Assembly: GCA_002307215.1 (NCBI GenBank)
Contig: DBTU01000048.1
Location: forward strand, 1 to 22,491
Origin: Lachnoclostridium sp. UBA1308
GTDB taxonomy: Bacteria > Bacillota > Clostridia > Lachnospirales > Lachnospiraceae
Length of the DNA stretch: 22,491 nucleotides
Direction of reading: 5' to 3'
Shown here: piece after piece, positions 1-7,415 of the stretch
Position numbering within the stretch: position 1 is the stretch's first letter
Layout of the letters: every line of letters starts with the position of its first letter
Made by a program: the position numbers and the translations under genes
Notes under the pieces: model-generated
What the model was told of the DNA's origin: nothing
Databases searched by the model: none
What the model saw: only the letters and a program-made list of their open reading frames with translations

Positions 1-50
1 TCTTTTTTTATCTATCATTTTATTGCTCGCCGGACTGGGTTGATCAGAAA

Positions 51-1094
51 ATGCTAAATTCTATTGCAGAAAGTATCTTTCAATATGAAAATTATTCTCC
101 CCTTCAGGCAGATATCAATCTGGAGCTTCTTCAGGAATCGAAAGCAATCGGAACTATAAGAAATGAAATAGAGGATAAGTTTGGGGCATTCGGTAATTAC
201 CTTAATGTAATTGAGCATTCTGATAACAGTATAAGCTTCATGGGTAACGTCATTGAAAACCTATTCCATATCAACAAACTGAACATGGATGATATCTATT
301 ATAATTACAAACAGCTTCCCATGGATGAGATATATCTGGCACTGGTTAAGCAATCTCAAAAAATCAATCACTCAAAGGTTAATATATTTGCGTTAATTTC
401 TTGTATTTATATTCAGCCTTTGTTGCAGGAATACAAATTTGCCAAAGAATATATCAGAGCAAACCGACCGGCACTCCTCATCCATGATTTAGCAACTGCC
501 AAAACATCGAATGAACAACTGAAATCGGAAAAGCAACTTTTATTAGCTGAAAATCGCAACCTTCTGGATCAAAAGCATCAGTTTTCAGAACTTTTATCAC
601 AAACCAAAGCTCAGATACAAAAAGATTATGATACTGAAATCATTGAACTAAACCGGACGATTAAGGATTTGAAACTGCAACTTCAGAGAGAAAGCACCTA
701 TCGTCAAGAATTAAATATGCTACGTGAATTTATCTTTAAACTCGATCTACCAATCAGTAGTCCCGAGGGCGAGACTTTACGTCTGACAAAACTGATATCT
801 TGTAAAAATATTGTAATCATCGGTGGAGCCAGACCTTGGCGTCAGAAATTAAGGGAAGCTTTCCCCATGATTAATTCATTAAACGGCAACAATTCATCAC
901 TTGATCTATCCTTGATCAAGAATATAGACTGCGTTCTCTTCTATACAAGCCATATGAGTCATGCAGTTTATAATAAAGCAATGAATTATATACGATCGAA
1001 CCATATCAAATTTGCTTATATAAAAGCAACCAATATACAGCTTTTGGAAGTAGAGCTTATCGATGTCTTGAAGCAATGCGATGTTATTAGATAG
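51..1094 (+). CDS. DUF2325 domain protein with coiled-coil middle (5' end possibly outside window)
   Basis: The last ~95 residues (about 253-345) look like a DUF2325 domain: a Rossmann-like strand with IVIIGGARPW, then DCVLFYTSHMSHA and a strand FAYIKATN. DUF2325 has no settled function. The middle (about 148-225) is charged and heptad-like, so probably a coiled coil. The N-terminal ~140 residues are not recognised. There is no signal peptide or membrane segment, so the protein is likely cytosolic. The ATG at 51 has only a weak ribosome binding site, and the same frame stays open to base 3 with coding-like residues (DWVDQK directly before the Met), so the true start may lie upstream of the window. 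The DUF1858 gene follows in the same direction after about 100 bp and is probably cotranscribed. I am confident of the coding frame and of the C-terminal domain, not of the start or role. Confidence 0.75.
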   Translation: MLNSIAESIFQYENYSPLQADINLELLQESKAIGTIRNEIEDKFGAFGNYLNVIEHSDNSISFMGNVIENLFHINKLNMDDIYYNYKQLPMDEIYLALVKQSQKINHSKVNIFALISCIYIQPLLQEYKFAKEYIRANRPALLIHDLATAKTSNEQLKSEKQLLLAENRNLLDQKHQFSELLSQTKAQIQKDYDTEIIELNRTIKDLKLQLQRESTYRQELNMLREFIFKLDLPISSPEGETLRLTKLISCKNIVIIGGARPWRQKLREAFPMINSLNGNNSSLDLSLIKNIDCVLFYTSHMSHAVYNKAMNYIRSNHIKFAYIKATNIQLLEVELIDVLKQCDVIR

Positions 1095-1124
1095 ACAGAA
1101 ATCGAATCAATAAAAGTGAACATA

Positions 1125-1175
1125 GAATCAAAAACGAAGATTGAAAGCAAAAATCGAAGCTCGGAATCAAAAACG
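1125..1175. repeat. Two 12-nt direct repeats in the DUF2325-DUF1858 spacer
   Basis: GAATCAAAAACG occurs at 1125-1136 and again at 1164-1175, with a related GAATCAATAAA at 1104-1114. The spacer is A-rich and low in complexity, and it directly precedes the ribosome binding site of the DUF1858 gene. It could be slippage-derived sequence or a regulatory repeat; nothing in the sequence decides between these. Confidence 0.45.
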
Positions 1176-1194
1176 TTCAGAAATGGAGGTAGCT

Positions 1195-1392
1195 ATGATA
1201 ACAAAAGAGATGAGAATCAGTAAAGTATTAAAGGACTACCCTGAAACCTATGATGTGTTTTTAGAATACGAACTGGATTGCATTGGATGTATGCAGGCCA
1301 AATATGAAACTCTAGAGCAGCTATCCACACTACATTTTGTTGATCTTTATACATTTTTACAATCTCTAAATGAAGCTGTAGTGGCTGAATAA
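1195..1392 (+). CDS. DUF1858 small redox-disulfide protein
   Basis: A 65-residue protein of the DUF1858 / 'hybrid cluster protein-associated redox disulfide' family. It begins MITKEMRISKVLKDYPE and carries the hallmark C-I-G-C motif (residues about 24-27) after a YELD turn, then a helical tail LEQLSTLHFVDLYTFLQ. The family usually has this length and is thought to be redox-active through the CxxC pair; partners are poorly known. I chose ATG 1195 because GGAGGT at 1185-1190 sits just upstream; the open frame begins at TTG 1141, but the added N-terminus is low-complexity and does not fit the family. It follows the DUF2325 gene and ends before a strong terminator. In some clostridial proteins, as I recall, a DUF1858 domain is joined to a solute-binding domain like the one encoded at 9100-10119, which would link this gene to the convergent operon; that link is inference. 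Confidence 0.85.
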   Translation: MITKEMRISKVLKDYPETYDVFLEYELDCIGCMQAKYETLEQLSTLHFVDLYTFLQSLNEAVVAE

Positions 1393-1414
1393 AGGTTTTT
1401 TTACAAAAGATGTC

Positions 1415-1485
1415 TAAAAAACATGGGGCTTTACATACTCACATAAAACATATATGTGGGGAGTATGTAAAACCTCATGTTTTTA
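1415..1485. terminator. Long bidirectional intrinsic terminator
   Basis: AAAAACATG (1416-1424) pairs with CATGTTTTT (1476-1484), TTACATACTC (1431-1440) with GAGTATGTAA (1461-1470), and ACATA (1441-1445) with TATGT (1453-1457). The result is a stem of about 28 pairs with small bulges and a 7-nt loop. A-rich and T-rich ends flank it, so it can stop transcription both from the DUF1858 gene (+) and from the operon ending at 1511 (-). Confidence 0.85.
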
Positions 1486-1510
1486 CCTACAGTGTATGTA
1501 GCAGTCGCTT

Positions 1511-3142
1511 TCATCGTAACTTATTCTTCCATACATAATGTACAAGAACACCCATTCCAATAATACCAACAAGCGCAAGGATAGTAGCTATAATAATATG
1601 ATTTGCATTATTCTCGGTATTTTGTTTTGATACAATCTCCGTCAGCTTTTCACACACCTTAAAATCGGGCAATTTCTTAATTGAATTACCTGAGATATCG
1701 ATATACTCCAAATTAGGCAAAACCAGGAGTTCGGAAAGTTTTGATATCTTATTATTACTTAAATTTAGATAAGCAAGTGTCGAACTTTTTAATTCGGGCA
1801 ATCTATTAATCAGATTATTGCTTGCGTCTATTGATACAAGCTCCGGGAGTCGGGCGATGTCCGGCATTGCAGTCAGCTTATTATTTTGCAGTAAGATTAC
1901 TTCCAGACTTTGCATATTTGTCAACTCTTTTGCATCTGACAGGCTGTTATTACTTAGGTCTAAGTAAGTCAGCATGGGCATATGAAGTGATGGCAGATTC
2001 TCAATCCTGTTGTCAGCAATTTCCAAGCTCTCCAATCTATCAAACTTCACTTTTCCCAGTTCGTCAATAAATTGCAGTTTCTTACCGGATAGATATAATC
2101 GCTTTATTCCATTCAGATCAGCTTGGGATATTTCATCTGTAACATTCTTAGCTAAGCTGTCAGCAATAGCTATTGCAATGCAGTCAGTGGGAAATATTTC
2201 ATTTATTCTTCCAAGCAATGTTTCATCCGAATATACTGACTCTATATCTTCCGGCGCTGTATCTTCCGGTGTTGTATCTTCTGGTGTTATATCATCTGAT
2301 CCATTACTCGGACCTTCGCTAATCGTTCCTTCCTGATTTGTCGAAGTCTGTGACGCATTTTCCTCATCCTTTAGTCTCTCCTTCTTATCGGTTGGAGAAG
2401 CAGTCACTTCTTTCGAGGGAGAGACCTTTCCCGGTGCTATTGTAGTCTTTATATCCGTGGTATCCTCAACAGCCTTAGTAATTTCTGCATCTTTAGAGCT
2501 ATTTTCTGTCAGATAATAATTACCCCCATGACGCAGGATAAACTCTACATAGCCCCCCTTAACTGTAACACTATCTGCAATATTTTTCAGGCTGTCAGTT
2601 GCCAATATCTCATTCTTATCAACCGGCGGGCTTGTATGAACTACCGCAGAATCATATCCACCATAATAATATAGCTCCAAAACCGTATTATCATCATACC
2701 GGTCGCCGACATACATAGATATTGTCGCCTTACCGGGAATATCTCTTTTACATACAAAGGAAAAATATAGCGCTGTACTTCCTCCCGAAAGATCCTCGAC
2801 GATATCACCCTCATAGAAGTGGACACCCAGATAGTAAGGCCCTTCCGGTGCCGTGATATCAGCTCCCGAAAAGGTCCAGGAATACATCAGCTTACCCTCC
2901 GATGAATTTCCTTCTCTTTTTTCATATACCTCGGTATAGCCTTGTTCCTTCACATCACATAGATGCTTCCAGGTTACTTTTGAATCGCTGTCAAACAGGT
3001 AATGCAGCGGATCAGATGACGATCCGCTGCCGGCATAAGCTTTTACATCATCGCCAATAACTCCGATTGTCTCTGCTGATGCAATCGCCTGTACATTTAT
3101 ACAGGCGATTACCGCAAATATCAGACATAGTAATTTTTTCAT
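1511..3142 (-). CDS. Membrane-anchored leucine-rich-repeat surface protein
   Basis: 543 residues. A signal peptide (1-23, ending IASA) precedes an extracellular domain (about 25-215) that contains YTEVYEKREG, LMYSWTFSGADI, a PGKATISMYVGDRY strand and the closing VEFILRHGGNYYLTE. The neighbouring protein at 3139-4074 carries the same domain. It is common in clostridial surface proteins and has no known ligand. A Ser/Thr/Glu-rich linker follows (about 216-305) with the tandem unit PEDT/PEDTA. Leucine-rich repeats fill about 345-500 (LTYLDLSNNSLSDAKEL, LAYLNLSNNKISKLSEL). A C-terminal membrane helix (about 515-537) ends in VWKNKLR. The start overlaps the stop of the previous gene by four bases (ATGA), indicating translational coupling. 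It is the last gene of the operon, before the terminator at 1415-1485. A receptor or capture role for the adjacent importer is inferred from context only. Confidence 0.85.
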   Translation of the reverse strand: MKKLLCLIFAVIACINVQAIASAETIGVIGDDVKAYAGSGSSSDPLHYLFDSDSKVTWKHLCDVKEQGYTEVYEKREGNSSEGKLMYSWTFSGADITAPEGPYYLGVHFYEGDIVEDLSGGSTALYFSFVCKRDIPGKATISMYVGDRYDDNTVLELYYYGGYDSAVVHTSPPVDKNEILATDSLKNIADSVTVKGGYVEFILRHGGNYYLTENSSKDAEITKAVEDTTDIKTTIAPGKVSPSKEVTASPTDKKERLKDEENASQTSTNQEGTISEGPSNGSDDITPEDTTPEDTAPEDIESVYSDETLLGRINEIFPTDCIAIAIADSLAKNVTDEISQADLNGIKRLYLSGKKLQFIDELGKVKFDRLESLEIADNRIENLPSLHMPMLTYLDLSNNSLSDAKELTNMQSLEVILLQNNKLTAMPDIARLPELVSIDASNNLINRLPELKSSTLAYLNLSNNKISKLSELLVLPNLEYIDISGNSIKKLPDFKVCEKLTEIVSKQNTENNANHIIIATILALVGIIGMGVLVHYVWKNKLR

Positions 3143-4074
3143 TGTAAGCTGTTTTTTCGTCTGAATACAAGTAACCCCGCCCCAGTTAGGAGCATCACTA
3201 CAACATAAAGCACAATGTGCTGTTCAGATCCCGTAGTCGGAGCTTTCGTTACAGTATCCGCGTCAACCTGTACTGTATCTTTATCTGTTGTATCTGTTAC
3301 ATCAGTTGCGTCTGATATCAATGTTGTATCATCGGAATCCGGTATTATAGCCGCATCATCGGAATCAGTCACCGTAGCAGCTTCATCAGAATCCGTCACC
3401 TTAGTTGTAGTATCTACTATGGCCTCCTGAGCGGCCTTAACCAAGGAATAATTGCCTCCGCAAGTTATGGTATAAGTAACGCAGCCCTCCTGTACCAAAA
3501 GCCCCTCTTCTGCTGCCGGAGCAACACCCGTAACACTATTATCTGTACCATGTATCTGGCTCGCATCGACTCCGCTCACATAGGTCAGGTTAAGCTTTTC
3601 TCCATCCTTAAAATAGGCAGCGACATTCAATTTAATAGTTATACTTCCGTCAAATACTCTTGTAGTTGCATAGGCAACCGACAAAGTATTATCTGCCTGG
3701 GACAGTGTGATTCCAAGATTGATGGGACCCTTTTTACTCTCAAGTATAGGCTGCAGAACACTTCCTTCAAAGCTCCAGGAATAGTTCAAGCTTCCTTCCA
3801 CTGTATCACCTACTCTGTTTTCATATACTTCGGTGATTGCTTCCGCATTCTTTGCAGTACCCATATCGTTGAACCCAAGTATTGTATTATACTTCTTCCA
3901 GGTAAGTACGGCACTCTGTGTAATCAGATATGTGTTTGGGGACACCTTGTAAGGTATCGAGGATGCATCCACTTGTGTATAAGCAGTACTTTCTGCGGCA
4001 AGTGCCGGTACTGCATTCATCAGCATAAATGCAACCGTTAAAACAATGATTGATACTCTTCTTATTCTCTTCAT
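3139..4074 (-). CDS. Cell-surface protein with sortase-like C-terminus, paralogous domain to the LRR protein
   Basis: 311 residues from the ATG at 4074. I prefer this start because it is preceded by GAGG and begins a clean signal peptide (MKRIRRVSIIVLTV...ALAAES); the longer in-frame start at 4143 runs into the previous gene. The extracellular domain (about 30-205) shares ITEVYENRVGDTVEGSLNYS and a closing CGGNYSLVK with the LRR protein downstream. A linker of 9-residue repeats (TDSDEAATV, TDSDDAAII, PDSDDTTLI) follows. The C-terminus reads APTTG (from about 278), a hydrophobic stretch and the basic tail FRRKNSLQ. That is the layout of a cell-wall sorting signal, although APTTG departs from LPxTG. 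It sits 25 bp after the lipoprotein gene and overlaps the next gene by four bases, so one operon. Ligand unknown. Confidence 0.85.
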   Translation of the reverse strand: MKRIRRVSIIVLTVAFMLMNAVPALAAESTAYTQVDASSIPYKVSPNTYLITQSAVLTWKKYNTILGFNDMGTAKNAEAITEVYENRVGDTVEGSLNYSWSFEGSVLQPILESKKGPINLGITLSQADNTLSVAYATTRVFDGSITIKLNVAAYFKDGEKLNLTYVSGVDASQIHGTDNSVTGVAPAAEEGLLVQEGCVTYTITCGGNYSLVKAAQEAIVDTTTKVTDSDEAATVTDSDDAAIIPDSDDTTLISDATDVTDTTDKDTVQVDADTVTKAPTTGSEQHIVLYVVVMLLTGAGLLVFRRKNSLQ

Positions 4075-4099
4075 TTTCTTATTTCCTCTCATATTTATA

Positions 4100-5203
4100 T
4101 TAATTTTTAATTGCTCCCTGTAATAAATTGTCCAGCTCCTCATCCTTCAGTTCCTTCTGATAGAATAATGAGTAAAACTCTTTGATTTCCTCTTTAATAT
4201 CATATTGGTAATACTGCGGATACAAAAGATTCCCCAACCATTTAATTCCTATCATTCGGTTAACCGAGGGTGGCATGTCAAGCCAGTTGTAGGGAAAGCA
4301 AGGTGTACTGTAAACCCTATCTCCTTTTACCGCCTCCAGTAGTTTCCACTCCTTCGAGCTATTGGATATTATGGAAAATACACCTTCTCCGCCAGTATCA
4401 TGATCCATACTATAGGAGGCTATAATGACATCCGGATTATATAATAATAGTTGTTCCATATTGATGTTCAGCCTTCCGTCCGAATCAGCCTCCAGCTCCA
4501 CAACATTATCTCCTCCGACAAGATCGATTACTTCAGAGTGTACACTACCCTTGGGTGCTGTCTGAAGGCCGTCGGAGCCCTGTGCGTAATACACGGTTAA
4601 TAAATCCTCTTGTTTTATTTTTGCGGTAGTCTCTTTTGCACTCTGTATTGTATTGTTGCAATAATCAGATAGGGTTTTTGCGCGATCCTTCTCATTCAGG
4701 ATTTTTCCAAGAAACTCATATGTATTCGAAAGGTTTTCCAGGTTGTAATCTGCAATAACCACAGGAATATTCATCGTTTCTTGAAGTTCATCCGCCGTCT
4801 CTTTGGTACTCTCATCAATCGCTGTCATAAGCAGAACAATATCAGGTCCTCGTTCCATAATTTCTTCTTTATTTGCCGAGCTATTCCCTCCCTGCATGAG
4901 TCCAAGAACCGGGAGAGATAAGTATTTTGCATTAATATAATCCTCTTCCTCTACTGACAACTTAAGATCCCAGCCTAATAATTTATCCGGACACAGAGTA
5001 TACAAGATCACTACCCCCGGTTGTCCCGTGGAATACACCTTATCTATAGTTTCAGGAATTGTTACGCTACGTCCGGCCATGTCTGTAATTTCCTGCATTT
5101 TTTGAGTACTCACGGAAGCTGTCTTATTCTGTCCGCATCCACAGAAGCAGCAACACGAAAGTCCAATCGACGTCAGTATTAACAATAGTTTATGAAGCTT
5201 CAT
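4100..5203 (-). CDS. ABC importer solute-binding lipoprotein, FepB/BtuF (TroA-like) type
   Basis: 367 residues, the usual size of iron-siderophore / cobalamin binding proteins of the type-3 (TroA-like) fold. After a lipoprotein signal peptide it shows the family opening EITDMAGRSVTIPETIDKVY, GPDIVLLMTA in the first lobe, and PDVIIASYS plus the terminal helical lobe. The lipobox is odd: residues 17-23 read CCCFCGC, and C23 after FCG is my choice for the lipidated cysteine. AGGAGG lies eight to nine bases before the ATG at 5203. The partner permease and ATPase are encoded just upstream on the same strand, but a 300-bp repeat array separates them from this gene. Substrates of this family are iron complexes, heme, corrinoids or other chelates; the sequence does not say which. 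Confidence 0.88.
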   Translation of the reverse strand: MKLHKLLLILTSIGLSCCCFCGCGQNKTASVSTQKMQEITDMAGRSVTIPETIDKVYSTGQPGVVILYTLCPDKLLGWDLKLSVEEEDYINAKYLSLPVLGLMQGGNSSANKEEIMERGPDIVLLMTAIDESTKETADELQETMNIPVVIADYNLENLSNTYEFLGKILNEKDRAKTLSDYCNNTIQSAKETTAKIKQEDLLTVYYAQGSDGLQTAPKGSVHSEVIDLVGGDNVVELEADSDGRLNINMEQLLLYNPDVIIASYSMDHDTGGEGVFSIISNSSKEWKLLEAVKGDRVYSTPCFPYNWLDMPPSVNRMIGIKWLGNLLYPQYYQYDIKEEIKEFYSLFYQKELKDEELDNLLQGAIKN

Positions 5204-5230
5204 AAGCGGGTTCCTCCTGATCTTTATATA

Positions 5231-5530
5231 TCAATCCTTTACTCACAGAATTAATGAAACATCTACTCATGGAATTAATGAAACATCTACTCATGGAATT
5301 AATGAAACATCTACTCATGGAATTATATAATCATCTACTCATAGAATCAATTAAGCATCTACTTACAAGGTTGATTTATCCTTTACTTTCAAGGTTGATT
5401 TATCCTTTACTTTCAAGGTTGATTATTCCTTTACTTTCAACTTTGATTATTCCTTACTCAACGGGTTGATTAGTACTTACTATATTGATTTACCCTCACC
5501 CATCAGAGCAATTTATCTTTTACTCCTTAT
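5231..5530. repeat. Degenerate 24-nt tandem repeat array (about 12 units)
   Basis: Three exact 24-nt units lie at 5254-5277, 5278-5301 and 5302-5325, flanked by diverged units: 5231-5253, 5326-5349, 5350-5373, two identical ones at 5374-5397 and 5398-5421, 5422-5445, 5446-5468 (23 nt), 5469-5487 (shortened) and 5488-5510. The last stretch to 5530 is barely recognisable. The plus-strand core is CATCTACTCATGGAATTA at one end and CCTTTACTTTCAAGGTTG at the other, so the sequence drifts smoothly along the array. In the direction of transcription it lies between the ATPase gene and the binding-protein gene. Units abut without spacers, so it is not CRISPR. It fills the whole gene-free stretch 5204-5532. 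Confidence 0.9.
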
Positions 5531-5532
5531 CC

Positions 5533-6306
5533 TCAACTGCAGGGGATACACACTCTGACCAGCCTATCTCTTAGCTTAATCTCCATAATCTCTGCATCGA
5601 TGTGGTAGATTTCCCGTAAAAGGTCATTGGTAATGATCTGTCCCGCCTCACCAAGTGCATATTTCGTTCTACTTTTTATGGCAAGAACTTTGTCAGAGCA
5701 TAAAAATGCATGCTCGGGGTTATGAGTAGTATAAATAACAGAAATTCCGGTGAGTGCCAGATCACGAATCTGTTTCATGATTCTTGATTGATTTCCAAAG
5801 TCCAGATTTGCCATCGGTTCGTCCATAATCAAGAGTCCGGATTCCTGCGCTATCGCTCTTGCAATCAGCACTAACTGCCTCTCACCACCGCTTATCTCTG
5901 TATAAGCTTTATCCCGCAGATCAATGATATTAGCCACCCGTAAGGCTTCTTCCGCTATCTCCGTATCGGCTTTCGTGGGTTGTGCAAATGTTTTGATATG
6001 CGCCGCCCTTCCCATCACCACCACATCAATTACCTTATATGGAAACGGTGGTATATGTGCCTGCGGAACATATGCCATCTGTTTCGCCCTATCCGTATTG
6101 TTCAATAATTCTATATTTTTACCATCAAGCAGTATCTGGCCGGAAATCAAGCCGATATGACCTAGTATGGATTTAAATAAAGTAGTCTTGCCAATACCAT
6201 TCGCTCCAAGAATGCAAAGGATTTCGCCGGCTTCTACAGAAAAGGACAGTGCTTCCAGAACAGGTACTTTCCCATAGCCGCAGACAGTATCCAAAATTTT
6301 TAGCAT
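5533..6306 (-). CDS. ABC importer ATPase, FecE/BtuD type
   Basis: 257 residues from ATG 6306, the normal size for this family. Walker A is GANGIGKTT (34-42), the Q-loop region reads VPQAHIPPFP, the signature is ISGGERQ, Walker B is LLIMDEP and the switch histidine lies in TTHNP. The long Q-loop to VMGRAAH segment and the HIDAEI C-terminus are typical of iron-chelate / cobalamin importers. The start ATG overlaps the stop of the permease gene (TAATG), and a G-rich ribosome binding site lies inside the permease end; a GTG nine bases upstream is a less likely start. The protein couples ATP hydrolysis to the permease encoded directly upstream. Confidence 0.92.
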   Translation of the reverse strand: MLKILDTVCGYGKVPVLEALSFSVEAGEILCILGANGIGKTTLFKSILGHIGLISGQILLDGKNIELLNNTDRAKQMAYVPQAHIPPFPYKVIDVVVMGRAAHIKTFAQPTKADTEIAEEALRVANIIDLRDKAYTEISGGERQLVLIARAIAQESGLLIMDEPMANLDFGNQSRIMKQIRDLALTGISVIYTTHNPEHAFLCSDKVLAIKSRTKYALGEAGQIITNDLLREIYHIDAEIMEIKLRDRLVRVCIPCS

Positions 6307-7376
6307 TAATTCCACCCCCTCTTACCACGAATCAGCAGAAGCAGAAAACAGGGTGCTCCAATGATAGAAGTCAGTATCCCAAGAGGTATTTCTACCGGAA
6401 ATGCCATTCTCGCTACATTATCAACAATCAGCAAAAAGATAGCTCCGATCAGAAAGGAGGCCGGAAGCAGATGCTTGTAATCAGGTCCGACTATCCTTCT
6501 GCAAAAGTGTGGTATTACTAAGCCAACCCAGCCGATTTGCCCGCTGATGGATACCACCGAGGCTGTCAGTATGGTAGCACAAATAATAACAAGCAGCCGA
6601 ATACGCCTTGTATTAACGCCAAGCGAGGAGGCCTCCTCATCACCGAACACCAGCACATTCAGTCTCCAGCGTATCAGCATCAGAATTGTCATGCATACAG
6701 CTACAGGAAGCAAAATAAAAGTTAAGTCCTTTCCTGTCACGGAAGAAAAGCTTCCCATAAGCCAGAAGGTTATCTCAGGCAGTTTACTGTAGGGATCCGC
6801 TATGTATTTCAGTATTGAGATAAAAGCACTGAATAAGGAGGCAATCATCATGCCGGCCAGCACCAATACCAGTGTTGTATTTTCCTTCTGACCAATTGCC
6901 CTGCTGACCAAATAGACCATACCGACTGCCAGCAAGCCAAATACAAATGACATCAACTGAATACCTATGGAAGGTAGGGATAGGAGAATGCCAAGTCCGG
7001 CACCGAAACACGCACCTGCGGAAGCTCCCAAAACATCCGGCGAGACCATTGGGTTTTGAAAAATACCTTGATAAGAGACTCCCGAGACCGACAAGGAAGC
7101 TCCCACTAATACACACGCCATAATCCTCGGAAATCTGATATGATTAATAATTGAAACTGTGACATCATTCAGTCCGGTTCGGGATCCTGTAATCATCGAA
7201 AACAGACTTGTCAGGACATCTCCGGTTGATATCTTGTAACGTCCCAGCAGAAAGGATATCATAATCAGAATCATCAACACTGCAAACAATAAGAGCAGGA
7301 GAAAGCGGTTTGACATTCCTATATAACGCTTACGCGAACTTACGACAACATTCTTAATATCAACTTCTGATAGCAT
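6306..7376 (-). CDS. FecCD/BtuC-family importer permease
   Basis: 356 residues with about ten hydrophobic membrane segments, the size and topology of FecCD-family permeases. Recognisable family landmarks are IRFPRIMACVLVGASLSVSG, QNPMVSPDVLGASAGA near the first third, and the ATPase-coupling region GQIGWVGLVIPHFCRRIVG in the last third, ending with PLGILTSIIGAPCFL. I set the start at ATG 7376 because AAGGTGATC precedes it closely; the open frame extends to a TTG at 7400. Its stop overlaps the ATPase start by one base, so the two are translationally coupled. It should work as a homodimer with the ATPase and with the lipoprotein encoded beyond the repeat array. Confidence 0.93.
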   Translation of the reverse strand: MLSEVDIKNVVVSSRKRYIGMSNRFLLLLLFAVLMILIMISFLLGRYKISTGDVLTSLFSMITGSRTGLNDVTVSIINHIRFPRIMACVLVGASLSVSGVSYQGIFQNPMVSPDVLGASAGACFGAGLGILLSLPSIGIQLMSFVFGLLAVGMVYLVSRAIGQKENTTLVLVLAGMMIASLFSAFISILKYIADPYSKLPEITFWLMGSFSSVTGKDLTFILLPVAVCMTILMLIRWRLNVLVFGDEEASSLGVNTRRIRLLVIICATILTASVVSISGQIGWVGLVIPHFCRRIVGPDYKHLLPASFLIGAIFLLIVDNVARMAFPVEIPLGILTSIIGAPCFLLLLIRGKRGWN

Positions 7377-7415
7377 GTGATCACCTTCTTTCTTAATCAA
7401 TTACTTTCTATCCTG

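Noticed and set aside
1141..1194. TTG start for the DUF1858 gene at 1141
   Set aside because: The added 18 residues are low-complexity and the ribosome binding site at 1185-1190 points to ATG 1195.
1511..4074. NEAT heme-binding domains in the two surface proteins
   Set aside because: The context would suit heme uptake, but the conserved positions (YTEVYE, LMYSWTF, GGNYxL) do not match the NEAT pattern, so heme is not claimed as the ligand.
5254..5469. Plus-strand frame of 71 codons with 8-residue repeats (MKHLLMEL)
   Set aside because: It is a by-product of the 24-nt repeat period; there is no ribosome binding site and the sequence changes with the DNA repeat, not with a protein constraint.
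5231..5530. CRISPR array
   Set aside because: Units are contiguous without spacers and no cas genes are present.
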